NCBI GenBank assembly: GCA_016713925.1
Contig: JADJOH010000008.1
Span: 868,001-932,000, forward strand
DNA: 64,000 nt
Reading direction: 5' to 3'
Source of the DNA: Bacteroidota bacterium
Lineage (GTDB): Bacteria; Bacteroidota; Bacteroidia; AKYH767-A; OLB10
Shown one piece after another: positions 8,960-17,519 of the stretch; the first letter of the stretch is position 1, and the number at the start of each line of letters is the position of its first letter. The notes under the pieces were generated by a model. The model did not search any database and had not been told where the DNA came from. It was given only the letters and a program-made list of their open reading frames with translations. Made by a program: the position numbers and the translations under genes.

Positions 8960-9913
8960 TCATCTCCCTCTCACCTCATCTACCCAACCTTTTCCCCAGT
9001 TGTCCATTTCTTCGGAGCTCCAGAGTTCGGGATAGAAAATTCTTTTTTGGAAACGGGGAGGTAGGTATTTTTGCCAGTTGGTGCCGCCGGTTGCTGCGAT
9101 GTCGGCAGGGTTGGCCTGGAGATATTTTGCTGCTGATCTGTAGTGTACCAACGGCCAATTGATGTTGACATTGACATCTAACTGGCGCATTGCAATTCGT
9201 AAATCGTCACGTTCCTGTTCTTCGGGAGAGAGGGATTTATAAATTGACCACATATTACACGATTGCAATCGCTCTGCTGTTTCAATCAACTGCCGGGAAT
9301 ATTTTTCTTCGAATTGTCGCAGTGTAAGTGTTTTCTTGCCGGTGGATAGTTCGGTGGCTCCGGCTTTCCAGTAAATATGTTCGAACATTTCTTCCAAAGT
9401 GGCTTTCTTGTTTTCAAAAGAAGCACGGACATCTTTATCTACTAACCGAATAAAATCAGTTGCATAAATTTCTATCGTTCTGTACTGCGCACTTTGAAAA
9501 CCACTGGCGGGCAATAAACTCATTCTGAACTTTTGAAATTGCTCGCGTTCCATACCATCGCCCATGATATCGAAAGAACTGGTGAGTACCGAGAAGTACC
9601 GGTTCACCCGTTGGAGTCGTGCGGCCATAAAGGTGGCATCAGGTCCTCTCTCTACAATTTGCTGCAGTTCATGTAAGGCTAACTTGAAGTACAACTCCGT
9701 GACCTGATGATACATGATAAACACCGATTCGTCCGGAAACTTAGTCCGGGGTTGCTGGAGGCTCAGTAGGGTATCGAGATGGATATAATCCCAGTACGTG
9801 CAGACATCGGCATATAGAAGGCCATCAAGGTAGGAGAGAAGGTCCTGGCCCATGGCAGTGTATTTCTCTTCAAGCAGCTTGATGCGGTCAATGATAGGTT
9901 GTGGAAGACTCAT
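8960..9913 (-). CDS. kynA: Tryptophan 2,3-dioxygenase family protein
   Basis: With the start at 9913 (MSLPQPIID; the upstream part of the open frame is not protein-like) the length is 317 aa, slightly longer than classical bacterial enzymes. Family signatures in order: YWDYIHLDTLLSLQ (40-53), FIMYHQVTELYFKLALHEL with the active-site histidine H69, FRMSLLPASGFQSAQYR (substrate pocket) and WPLVHYRSA with the likely proximal heme ligand H257, then TGGTNWQKYL in place of the classical TGGSSG. The reaction is heme-dependent opening of tryptophan to N-formylkynurenine, the first step of the kynurenine route. No other kynurenine gene is near. A TATTTTTG motif at 9917-9924 lies just before the ATG. 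Confidence 0.85.
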   Translation of the reverse strand: MSLPQPIIDRIKLLEEKYTAMGQDLLSYLDGLLYADVCTYWDYIHLDTLLSLQQPRTKFPDESVFIMYHQVTELYFKLALHELQQIVERGPDATFMAARLQRVNRYFSVLTSSFDIMGDGMEREQFQKFRMSLLPASGFQSAQYRTIEIYATDFIRLVDKDVRASFENKKATLEEMFEHIYWKAGATELSTGKKTLTLRQFEEKYSRQLIETAERLQSCNMWSIYKSLSPEEQERDDLRIAMRQLDVNVNINWPLVHYRSAAKYLQANPADIAATGGTNWQKYLPPRFQKRIFYPELWSSEEMDNWGKGWVDEVRGR

Positions 9914-9916
9914 TGA

Positions 9917-9924
9917 GCAAAAAT
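9917..9924 (-). promoter_or_regulatory. Candidate -7 element (TATTTTTG) of the dioxygenase gene
   Basis: Matches TAnnTTTG on the minus strand three bases from the ATG at 9913. It would imply a leaderless or nearly leaderless message, as at mntA and the ABC ATPase gene. Confidence 0.3.
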
Positions 9925-10018
9925 AGTGATTCAAGTGACTGATAAATATCAATTCAGGCCATCATTTCGAATCATGAAATTCCGGACAGGAAATAGCTGT
10001 TGCTTTAATGAAGGAAGG

Positions 10019-11998
10019 CTATAGATGAAAATGCTTGTAGGTAGTTGAAATAGTATTGCAACTGACTCTTATATAGATCAATTGGGAAGATACTCCGGCA
10101 AGGTCTATTTCAGCCGGCAATGATAGTCGTGACTTATGCTGAAGGATACATCCGTCAGGTGTAAACAATTCTACGGATACTGTTTCTGAGTTTTGAGCCG
10201 ACCAAAGCAGAAGAGCTTGATTGCCTTGCAAAATAGAGAAATGAATCGTTTCCGTGTCTTTATCGCTATAGCGAACCGCCACCACCTCTGACAATGCTGA
10301 ATGGCCATTGAAGTCTGTCTGTCGAATACGGTAATAGAGTATTCCCTCTACTGGAGAGAAATCGTCATGAATATAATTAATTGCATGATTCGAATGACCA
10401 TGACCATCTTCTATTCCGATAACAGTCCACAGGAATCCATCTAAACTTCTTTCAATTTCAAAGTAATCATTATTGATCTCTGATAGTGTTGTCCAACGTA
10501 TGACCACTTTGTTTGCAACAGGAAGTGCATCCAGCTGACCCCATTCTACCGGCAGAGGACTTCCGGCATTGAGCTTAAAAAAGAAACCATTTCCTGTGCC
10601 AGGAACACTATTCGTAATCGAAAATACGCCGGGGCCCATTAATAAGTCGATCGATCCGGCGGTGAATCTTCCCATAAAGAACGCATGTCCGGCAGTAGAA
10701 ATGGTCATAGCGAATAGTTGATCAAAATCAATCGCTCCCTCAGGGTCCAGGTGCCATTCGTAAGCACCGTTTTGATCAAGTCGCCGCACAAACGCATCGG
10801 TTTGAATATTGCCGGAAGTTACGGATACGACTCCGGGACCCGGATCAAAATCCACGGTTCCTTTAAATGAACCGGCAAGAAATATTTTTCCTGCAGTAGT
10901 AATATCCACTTGCGTTGGAATCATCGAAAATCCGCTAAATTGTTGTACCCATAAAAAGTTTCCGGCACTATTGAGTTTTAATAAATATCCATTCATGGAT
11001 GTCGGTGTGAGCACATTCGTACCGGGTCCGGGATCAAAATCCAGCACATTATTAAATCCGCCCACCACCAATATTTCACCGGTGGAAGTAAAACAAACAT
11101 TCTGAGAAAAATCGAAACCGGCACTTCCCAGAGATGAAGACCATAGAAAGGTGCCAAGAGCATTGAGCTTGACGAAAAAGATATCAGAAAAGGCAACAGC
11201 CGTCATGGTATATACACCGGCGTTAGGGTTGAAGTCGCCTGATCCGCTGAAAGATCCGGTAAGAATGATATCGCCAGAACTGTTTATATCCATTCCCGAT
11301 AAAGCTTCGGAAGATGTGGTTCCAAAGGATACCGCCCATAAGTGATTTCCGGACGGATCCAGTTTAAAAATACAAACATCCGCGCCACCGGTGGCTGTAA
11401 GAAGGGATGTACCGGGTCCGGAATCAAAATCAACACTTCCTGAGAATAAACATCCACCATAAATATTTCCGGAAGCATCACAGCCAATAAATAAACCCTC
11501 CTCATTGGACACTCCTCCCATCGAGATGGCCCAAATAAGATTTCCGGCCGGTGATAATTTAAGAATCACCAGGTCATTTCCTCCATTCGATGTTAAAGAA
11601 AAAACCCCGGGTCCCGCGTCAAAATCTACAGTTCCTCCAAAATGTCCAATGGTATATAGATTCCCGGCGCCATCAATCGTTAATCCGTTTATCTGCTCCC
11701 AGCTCCCGCCGGTATAGTTTAATACCCATAAAAAATTACCTGCAGGGTCCAGTTTCTGAATGAAGGCATCGGTAAATCCATTGGCTGTAAAGCTGCTGAC
11801 ACCGGCAGTAGGATCTAAATCCGTAGTTCCCCGATAGCGCCCGGTATTGTATACATTTCCGGTGGCATCAGTAATATTATCCTGGGGAAACAGATCAGTA
11901 TTTGACGGGCAAACACTTGCCCATTCCAAGGTATACGCGCACAAATGATGTGATAAAAACACCAACAAAAACAACAATGACCCGATAGTCCTCTTCAT
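10019..11998 (-). CDS. T9SS-exported SBBP-type beta-propeller protein
   Basis: A 659 aa protein with a signal peptide (MKRTIGSLLFLLVFLSHHLCA). Residues about 25-480 contain repeats of some 55 aa, each ending in a variant of FDPGPGV … FVKLDPAGNFLW with DxxGNIYxxG in between: the SBBP (seven-bladed beta-propeller) repeat. A fibronectin-III-like module follows (VVIRWTTLSEINNDYFEIERS … YYRIRQTDFNG), then a weak C-terminal sorting domain ending TYKHFHL. The FDPGPG loops resemble calcium-binding turns, which is inference. Surface protein of unknown ligand. Confidence 0.85.
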   Translation of the reverse strand: MKRTIGSLLFLLVFLSHHLCAYTLEWASVCPSNTDLFPQDNITDATGNVYNTGRYRGTTDLDPTAGVSSFTANGFTDAFIQKLDPAGNFLWVLNYTGGSWEQINGLTIDGAGNLYTIGHFGGTVDFDAGPGVFSLTSNGGNDLVILKLSPAGNLIWAISMGGVSNEEGLFIGCDASGNIYGGCLFSGSVDFDSGPGTSLLTATGGADVCIFKLDPSGNHLWAVSFGTTSSEALSGMDINSSGDIILTGSFSGSGDFNPNAGVYTMTAVAFSDIFFVKLNALGTFLWSSSLGSAGFDFSQNVCFTSTGEILVVGGFNNVLDFDPGPGTNVLTPTSMNGYLLKLNSAGNFLWVQQFSGFSMIPTQVDITTAGKIFLAGSFKGTVDFDPGPGVVSVTSGNIQTDAFVRRLDQNGAYEWHLDPEGAIDFDQLFAMTISTAGHAFFMGRFTAGSIDLLMGPGVFSITNSVPGTGNGFFFKLNAGSPLPVEWGQLDALPVANKVVIRWTTLSEINNDYFEIERSLDGFLWTVIGIEDGHGHSNHAINYIHDDFSPVEGILYYRIRQTDFNGHSALSEVVAVRYSDKDTETIHFSILQGNQALLLWSAQNSETVSVELFTPDGCILQHKSRLSLPAEIDLAGVSSQLIYIRVSCNTISTTYKHFHL

Positions 11999-12000
11999 AT

Positions 12001-12240
12001 TACAAATATGAGGCGATTAGCCTACGTAAGTCAATAACGCATTTGTAGTATATGTAAATCATAACATGAAATTTCACTCATCTTTTTCGGAGTCAAATAA
12101 ATACTCAAAAAGGCAGTAACTATTGTACTAAAAAGCGCATTCCTTTACACTAACCACCAAAAAAAATGCCCCACGTTTCCGCAAGGCATTTATAAGTTAT
12201 CGACTGAAATATTATACTTCCTGAAAAAAAGCAAACAGTC
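12001..12240. other. AT-rich gap without recognised genes
   Basis: Upstream of the SBBP gene start. I see no coding frame with protein character. The part from 12161 to 12200 (GTTTCCGCAAGGCATTTATA) shows no clear stem. The stretch leads directly into a dispersed repeat at 12241. Confidence 0.5.
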
Positions 12241-12300
12241 GCGAGGCTTTCATCTCCTAACGAAGATTTTCGCTCGCGATGGGGAGCGGCATCTCCCCAC
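12241..12300. repeat. Dispersed GCGAGGC…GGGAGCGGC repeat, intergenic copy
   Basis: Contains the words GCGAGGC, CATCTCCT, AGATTTT, GCTCGCGAT, GGGAGCGGC and CTCCCC in this order. The same words in the same order and spacing occur at 53395-53453 inside the rhomboid gene. It has internal complementarity (GGGGAG … CTCCCC). It is followed at 12301-12322 by repeated TAGCCGG words, which recur at 40745-40780. Confidence 0.7.
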
Positions 12301-12322
12301 CAGTAGCCGGTAGCCGGTAGCA
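12301..12322. repeat. Short AGCCGGT tandem repeat
   Basis: GTAGCCGG is repeated in tandem (CAGTAGCCGGTAGCCGGTAG). The same word family occurs in the low-complexity tract before the giant adhesin gene at 40719-40783. Confidence 0.6.
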
Positions 12323-12326
12323 AAAG

Positions 12327-13007
12327 TTAGTCGCGTCTTCCCATATAAATCATCACATAATACATCAACGTCGCCAATGCAGCCAAAGCAGCCACCACAT
12401 AGGTCATCGCCGCCCACCAGAGCGCATCTTTTGATTGGGTATGTTCCTGCGGAGTGGTAATGTTGGCACTTTCTAACCACACTAAAGCCCGCTTACTGGC
12501 ATCAAACTCTACAGGGAGTGTAATAAAACTAAAGGCAGTAGTAACGGCAAAAAGTGTGATTCCTACGAGTAAGAGGCTGGGGAAGGTATTCACCATAAAT
12601 ATTCCGGCTAACAATACCCAATGCACCCATTGTGATGCGAAACTAACGACCGGCACTAACGCAGAACGGAGTTGAAGCATACTGTAGGCGCGTGCATGTT
12701 GTACGGCGTGTCCGCATTCATGTGCAGAAACTGCCGCCGCCGCCGCATTGCGTCCGTAAAATACATCGTGACTCAAATTTACCGTTTTGTCGAGAGGATT
12801 ATAATGGTCGGTGAGTCGACCTTCTACCGAAATTACTTTTACATCGTGAATATTGTTATCGCGAAGCATACGTTCTGCAATCTGCTGTCCGCTCATTCCT
12901 GAACTGATTGGTGTCAATGAATACTCCTTGAATTTGCGCTTCAATTGCATACTTACCAACCAACCGATCAGCATAAATACTATCGAAATCAAATAAATTC
13001 CCATCAT
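12327..13007 (-). CDS. YugP-like zinc-dependent membrane peptidase
   Basis: A 226 aa protein of the neutral zinc metallopeptidase_2 family (PF04298-like). It has an N-terminal membrane helix (IYLISIVFMLIGWLVSMQL), then the soluble part with MSGQQIAERMLRDNNI and VEGRLTDHYNP and the zinc site HECGHAVQHA (residues 96-105; H96, E97, H100), then two or three further membrane helices. Length and order agree with the family. Substrates of YugP-type peptidases are unknown. Monocistronic as seen here; it lies upstream of no same-strand partner with close spacing. Confidence 0.9.
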   Translation of the reverse strand: MMGIYLISIVFMLIGWLVSMQLKRKFKEYSLTPISSGMSGQQIAERMLRDNNIHDVKVISVEGRLTDHYNPLDKTVNLSHDVFYGRNAAAAAVSAHECGHAVQHARAYSMLQLRSALVPVVSFASQWVHWVLLAGIFMVNTFPSLLLVGITLFAVTTAFSFITLPVEFDASKRALVWLESANITTPQEHTQSKDALWWAAMTYVVAALAALATLMYYVMIYMGRRD

Positions 13008-13127
13008 GGCTATTTTCCTTTTTTTGTTTTTCTTGTTAGGGTACTAACGGTTATCCCGTATGAATGTTTTACAGCGACACCCGCTATCAAAGAGGATGCC
13101 GCAGCAAAGGTACTGTCATTCCGTCAT

Positions 13128-14225
13128 TTATTCCCAGCGAAAAAATTTCACCGCCAAAGCATAGATGATGATGCCCCAAAGCGTGATGATGCCCAGCGGT
13201 AAAAGTAAGCGTTCGAGGCCGGCGCCTTCATAGGCTACCATGCGCATGGCATCATTTAAGTAGGTGAGTGGCAATATTTTACATAATGGCTGTAACCAGG
13301 CCGGAAAATTCTCGATTTCGAAAAAAGTGCCGGATAGTAGAAATTGTGGTAGGGTAACGATGTTCGCCAGTGGAGGAATGGTGCTCTCACTTTTTGCAAT
13401 TCCGGATACTACAAAGCCAAATCCCATAAAAACGATAAGGCCCAGGGCTGACAAAAGTAACATGGTAGCGAAGGTGGCAAAACCGTGAATGAGGGTAAAA
13501 CCGAACGCGAAATGTCCGATGAGAATGAGGAAGGCTGCTCCCAGCAATGCAAAAACCAGACGACTGATGGCTTCTCCGAGTACGATATAAGGTTTGCGAA
13601 TAGGAGTCGCGAAAAATCTTTTAATCACCAGCGTTTGCCTTAAATTGAAAAAGACGAATGCTGTTCCGAAGACCCCTGAACTCAGCAATGAAAATCCCAA
13701 TTGTCCGGGCAGAATAAAATCAATCGTTTTATACTCGCGCACATTTACTTCTTTCGTTTTTAATTCCACCATTTTATTTTCGGCCTGTGCAGCATTCAGG
13801 TTGGCCTTATCAGCGAGATGTTCAAGCATGGAACGGATAATCACCCCCTTTTCCCGTGCAGCTCTGCTGGTGGTGACTTCGAGTGAATAAGACACAGTAT
13901 TATCCGTAAGTGTTTTTTGAATATTGACAATAGCATCAATATCTCCCTTTTGCAGTTTAACCGGAAGTTCTTCCTCCGCAATACCCGGAATAAGATGTAA
14001 GCCCTGCAACGAGACAATACTATCAAAGACCGGATTCCTGGTATCACTCCTTCCATCCAGCGCTACATCTAAACTCAATCCGCCACCATTGATGAATCCA
14101 AAGACAAGAATAAATATCAAAGGGAAAAGCAACGTAAACACCACCGCAGAAGGACTCCTCAGTATCGACCTGAAACTCGCCCGCGCAATAGCCAGCATCG
14201 CTTTTATTTGCGAGTAATTCTTCAC
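13128..14225 (-). CDS. ABC-2 type exporter permease
   Basis: A 365 aa protein with the classic ABC-2 layout: one N-terminal membrane helix (SAVVFTLLFPLIFILVFGFI, about residues 25-45), a large extracytoplasmic part (about 50-170, with DAIVNIQKTL), then five membrane helices in the C-terminal half (from LGFSLLSSGVFGTAFVF on), including the conserved LPLTYLNDAMRMVAYEG near the end. It pairs with the ATPase gene encoded upstream on the same strand, separated by 276 bases. Related systems export small molecules or drugs; the substrate here is unknown. Confidence 0.9.
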   Translation of the reverse strand: MKNYSQIKAMLAIARASFRSILRSPSAVVFTLLFPLIFILVFGFINGGGLSLDVALDGRSDTRNPVFDSIVSLQGLHLIPGIAEEELPVKLQKGDIDAIVNIQKTLTDNTVSYSLEVTTSRAAREKGVIIRSMLEHLADKANLNAAQAENKMVELKTKEVNVREYKTIDFILPGQLGFSLLSSGVFGTAFVFFNLRQTLVIKRFFATPIRKPYIVLGEAISRLVFALLGAAFLILIGHFAFGFTLIHGFATFATMLLLSALGLIVFMGFGFVVSGIAKSESTIPPLANIVTLPQFLLSGTFFEIENFPAWLQPLCKILPLTYLNDAMRMVAYEGAGLERLLLPLGIITLWGIIIYALAVKFFRWE

Positions 14226-14501
14226 GAAGTAATTTTAACTAATAAATTAAACATACTAAAATAACTTATTTTATTTTGTTTCTTCCTTTACTATCACACT
14301 AACAAGTTCCATTAAATACCATTTCGAATTATTCATCATAGCATTGATCAACATCGTTTATTATAGTCTCTCAAAACAGCTATTCAACTATATTACTTCA
14401 TATTTATTCATCCAATCTTTCATCAAAGTCATTCATCTTATCATTCATCATTCATCAACCCATCTTCAAATTTTCAAATTGAATAATTTTCAAATTGAAA
14501 A
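14226..14501. other. Low-complexity AT-rich spacer between ATPase and permease genes
   Basis: No gene is seen. ATTCATC words are repeated between about 14395 and 14460, followed by CCCATCTTCAAATTTTCAAA (14459-14478) and an inverted TTTCAAATTGAA tract up to the ATPase stop. The CCCATCTTCAAATTTTC word recurs at 52584 and 53535, so it is a dispersed repeat. Confidence 0.6.
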
Positions 14502-15266
14502 TTATTCTTCCCGCCACTCGTGTCCTGTCAATTGAAGAAACACATCTTCCAGATTCGCTTTCTTCACTTCTTTTTTCCTTTCAAACCCTGTCGCCACCAA
14601 TTTATCTATAAGTGCATCCGGTGAATCCAGGGCAATGATTCGTCCGGATTCCATGACCGCCACTCTGTCACAGAGCTGTTCCGCTTCATCCATATAATGA
14701 GTGGTGATCACGACTGTAGTACCTGCATCGCGAATTTCCCGAATGAGGTCCCAAAGGTTTCTGCGTGCTTGCGGATCCAATCCGGTAGTCGGTTCATCGA
14801 GGAAAACGATAGCCGGTTGGTTGATCAGTGTGGTGGCAATACTGAATCGTTGCTTTTGTCCGCCACTGAGTTCTTTATACTTCGCCTTATGTTTTTCCCC
14901 CAGCCCCACCTTTTTTAGCATCGACATCGGATCTGCAGTAACGTTATAGAGTCCGGCAAAAAGTTGAATGAGTTCCGTAAGCGTCAGACTGGGATAATAG
15001 CCTGCCGCCTGCAATTGCACACCGATAATTTGTTTGATGGCATTCGCGTCTTTGTCGATGTTATATCCGGCTACAGTGACTTCACCGGAACTTTTTTCCC
15101 GTAAAGTTTCAATGATTTCCAGGGTCGTTGTTTTTCCTGCTCCATTGGGACCCAGCAAGCCAAAAATTTCCCGCTCAAACACATCAAAACTGATACCCTT
15201 CACGGCTTCAAAGGAGGCGTAACTCTTCTTTAAATCCTTTACAGTTATTACCGGACCGGCGTTCAT
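14502..15266 (-). CDS. ABC transporter ATPase of the ABC-2 exporter
   Basis: I choose the ATG at 15266 (MNAGPVITVKDLKKSY); the open frame to 15305 reads through a promoter-like motif. The 254 aa product has all nucleotide-binding motifs: Walker A GPNGAGKT (39-46), signature LSGGQ (133-137), Walker B VFLDE (154-158) and the switch histidine in ITTHYMDEAEQ. The short C-terminal extension (KKANLEDVFLQLTGHEWREE) is typical of the CcmA/YhaQ drug-export subfamily. It powers the permease encoded downstream. Confidence 0.93.
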   Translation of the reverse strand: MNAGPVITVKDLKKSYASFEAVKGISFDVFEREIFGLLGPNGAGKTTTLEIIETLREKSSGEVTVAGYNIDKDANAIKQIIGVQLQAAGYYPSLTLTELIQLFAGLYNVTADPMSMLKKVGLGEKHKAKYKELSGGQKQRFSIATTLINQPAIVFLDEPTTGLDPQARRNLWDLIREIRDAGTTVVITTHYMDEAEQLCDRVAVMESGRIIALDSPDALIDKLVATGFERKKEVKKANLEDVFLQLTGHEWREE

Positions 15267-15271
15267 TGTCG

Positions 15272-15279
15272 CAAATATA
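15272..15279 (-). promoter_or_regulatory. Candidate -7 element (TATATTTG) of the ABC exporter
   Basis: The minus strand matches TAnnTTTG five bases before the ATG at 15266, again implying a very short leader. It would drive the ATPase gene and possibly the permease gene. Confidence 0.4.
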
Positions 15280-15465
15280 GTCGGTACAATAGCATCTGGA
15301 CGCATTACAAGAGAATTATTTACTATTGTTCTTTTATTGAGCTTTGATCCAAGACCTCCGGTTTTCGAATGTTTTTACAGTCCGCTACCTATATTCTGAT
15401 AACGTTGACAGACCAAATGTTAAAGGTAAAATATAAAAATTCCGATCCGCGATCTCTTTTTTATC

Positions 15466-15495
15466 TCTGCGTCTTAGCGCCTCTGCGTGAAACCT
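15466..15495. repeat. CTCTGCGTCTTAGCGCCTCT-type intergenic repeat
   Basis: The tract CTCTGCGTCTTAGCGCCTCT followed by GCGTGAAACC is an imperfect tandem of a roughly 12-base word. It belongs in style to the CTAAGG-word tract at 53025-53059 (whose complement reads CCTTAGTG). No coding or terminator role is visible. Confidence 0.55.
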
Positions 15496-15568
15496 TCTGA
15501 GGATAATTCTTTAAAATAAAAATCTCTAGATCAAGACAAGTAGTGGCAATTTGTAATTCTATAAGTTC

Positions 15569-15889
15569 TTAGTTTCCTAAAAAACCCCAGAACTTTCTTT
15601 TCTTCAGGTATTCCGGATCTCCATCATTCGCGTAGGCTTCTCGTTCAAAAATAATAGACCGGTAGGCTTCATGGTGGTTATTTCCGGTCAATCTCCTGTA
15701 GAGATAATCGACGATATACCAAAAATAAAAGGGAAGGATAAGCAACTCCAACTGCTGACGAAGATGAATCCGCTCATGATTCAGCAGTTGCGGTGTATGC
15801 GGAAGATCTTTTTTCCTTAGCAAGATAAAAGGAAACAAGGCCATGCCCGAAGCGGGGAGACGACGCAGAATGATGAGAATGCCGTTCAT
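15569..15889 (-). CDS. Small membrane protein with an HExxH motif (M56-like minimal fold)
   Basis: A 106 aa protein. HERIH (38-42) sits in QLLNHERIHLRQQLELLILP, followed by a hydrophobic helix (LLILPFYFWYIVDYLY) and then EAYRSIIFEREAYAND, in which E82 or E84 could be a third zinc ligand. The order HExxH - membrane helix - E resembles the core of BlaR/M56-type peptidases reduced to its smallest form. It recurs as a hypothetical family in Bacteroidota, as far as I recall. Peptidase activity is inference. It stands alone on the minus strand with TACCTTTG (minus strand of 15922-15929) some 33 bases upstream of the start. Confidence 0.72.
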   Translation of the reverse strand: MNGILIILRRLPASGMALFPFILLRKKDLPHTPQLLNHERIHLRQQLELLILPFYFWYIVDYLYRRLTGNNHHEAYRSIIFEREAYANDGDPEYLKKRKFWGFLGN

Positions 15890-15921
15890 GGATGCCGGAG
15901 GTTGAAATTCAAAATGGATAG

Positions 15922-15929
15922 AACAAAGG
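15922..15929 (-). promoter_or_regulatory. Candidate -7 element (TACCTTTG) of the HExxH gene
   Basis: Matches TAnnTTTG on the minus strand, 33 bases from the start at 15889. No -33 TTTG at the usual distance. Confidence 0.4.
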
Positions 15930-16075
15930 TATTGGCTTTAGTATTATCCGAATGAATATTTTAAAATGATTATGAAATCCGGACAGAATTTATAATTCTT
16001 AAGGAGAGAAACAGTGTTTATCAAATTTAAATGTTTGTACATGAATAGTCTGTACGTAGCGTTTATTTTTCAGTT

Positions 16076-16083
16076 TATATTTG
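16076..16083 (+). promoter_or_regulatory. Candidate -7 element (TATATTTG) of dprA
   Basis: Matches TAnnTTTG about 52 bases upstream of the dprA ATG. A TTTG at 16034-16037 is too far away to be a standard -33 box. Confidence 0.4.
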
Positions 16084-16134
16084 CAAAGTCCCCATCGGTG
16101 ATTTTATCAGCATTCCCGGACAGTAATTTTAGGT

Positions 16135-17241
16135 ATGATATCAGAACAGGAAATTCTCCATCGTATAGCATTGAGTTTGCTGCCAAATGTCGGTCCCGTA
16201 ATTGCGCGGGCATTGTACCAGCATTGTGGCAGTGCGGAGGCCGTGTTTCGGGAGAAGAAATCATTGTTGACTAAAATTCCGGGCGTTGGTGCCAAGCGGA
16301 TCAAGAAGGCTTTCAGCACTCCGGTAATGGATCAGGCAGAAAAGGAATTGCATTTTACGCAAAAGCATAAAGTACTTCCCTTGTTTTTTACCGATGCAAA
16401 TTATCCCAAAAGGTTGGTGCAATGTCCCGATGCGCCGGTTTTACTTTATTACAGAGGTCAGGCGGACCTGAACGAAGGACGATTTGTAGCTGTTGTGGGA
16501 ACGCGTTCGGCTACTCCTTACGGTGAGGAGATGACGAAACTACTTGTAGAGGGTTTGAAGGAGGAAAATGTGACCATCGTCAGCGGCTTAGCCTATGGAA
16601 TAGATATCACTGCCCACGAAGCGGCCCTGAAACATGCTCTTCCAACAATTGGAGTTACGGCACATGGCATGGATAGAATTTATCCTCATCTCCACCGCAA
16701 CACCGCGGGAAAGATGATGAAACATGGCGGACTCCTCACGGAATATCCCAGTGGCACCAACCCCGACCGGGAAAATTTCCCGACTCGAAACAGGATTGTG
16801 GCCGGCATGTGTGATGCGATTGTAGTGGTGGAAGCCAGTGGGAAGGGGGGAGCGTTAATCACTGCAGATTTGGCGCAAGGTTATAACAGAGATGTATTTG
16901 CTTTTCCCGGAAGGACGACGGATGTTTTTAGCAGAGGATGCAATGATTATATCAGAGAGAATAAGGCGGCGCTCATCACTTCTGCCGATGATTTACTGTG
17001 GATGATGAGCTGGACAGATGATAAAGTGAAAGAGAAAGCCGCATTGCAAACTTCGCTCTTCGTTGATTTAAATCCCGATGAAGAAGTGGTGGTGAAAATC
17101 ATCAGAGAAAATGGCGAGTCGGGAATTGATATGATCTCCGCCACCTCCGGTATGAGTTTTTCGAAATTAGCAAGTACCCTTTTACAATTGGAGTTTAAAG
17201 GAGTGTTGCGGTTGCTTCCGGGAAAGAGGTACAGTTTGTAA
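16135..17241 (+). CDS. dprA: DNA-processing protein DprA
   Basis: A 368 aa protein with all three DprA parts. The N-terminus has helix-hairpin-helix-like sequence (LPNVGPVIARALYQHCGS and IPGVGAKRIKKAF, about 15-60). The Rossmann-like core carries VVGTRSATPYG (120-130), SGLAYGID (150-157) and ENFPTRNRIVAG (213-224). A C-terminal winged helix follows (about 310-368). DprA loads RecA on incoming single-stranded DNA during natural transformation. The ATG is the first in frame. A TATATTTG motif lies at 16076-16083, about 52 bases upstream of the ATG. It appears monocistronic. Confidence 0.95.
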   Translation: MISEQEILHRIALSLLPNVGPVIARALYQHCGSAEAVFREKKSLLTKIPGVGAKRIKKAFSTPVMDQAEKELHFTQKHKVLPLFFTDANYPKRLVQCPDAPVLLYYRGQADLNEGRFVAVVGTRSATPYGEEMTKLLVEGLKEENVTIVSGLAYGIDITAHEAALKHALPTIGVTAHGMDRIYPHLHRNTAGKMMKHGGLLTEYPSGTNPDRENFPTRNRIVAGMCDAIVVVEASGKGGALITADLAQGYNRDVFAFPGRTTDVFSRGCNDYIRENKAALITSADDLLWMMSWTDDKVKEKAALQTSLFVDLNPDEEVVVKIIRENGESGIDMISATSGMSFSKLASTLLQLEFKGVLRLLPGKRYSL

Positions 17242-17346
17242 GGTGAATTAAAATAAAGACAATATCTATTTCTGATTTTAGAGTATTAGTGTTTCATAGA
17301 AAAGCAGGTATACTTCTTCTTATCAAAGTATTCGTGACGAAAATAT

Positions 17347-17374
17347 CCTCCGGAGTTTTCATAGATTCCGGAGG
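17347..17374. terminator. Candidate terminator hairpin between dprA and a convergent T9SS gene
   Basis: Perfect 8 bp stem CCTCCGGA/TCCGGAGG with a 12-base loop. Only a short T run (TTTAAA) follows on + and AAAAT precedes it, so it is a weak bidirectional terminator at best. Confidence 0.5.
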
Positions 17375-17519
17375 TTTAAACGAATCGTTGGTTCACTTCA
17401 TTACCTGCATATTGGATAAGTGCTAATGATATTCTCTATTAATTTAAAGTATAGTTTTTCGTGTTTTTTATATTGGTACTTGAGGATTTTTAACAACCCT
17501 CTCATTTAGATGAATAAAT

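Noticed and set aside
8775..9035. 86 aa + strand ORF over the palindrome
   Set aside because: It covers a repeat and the antisense end of the dioxygenase gene; no protein character.
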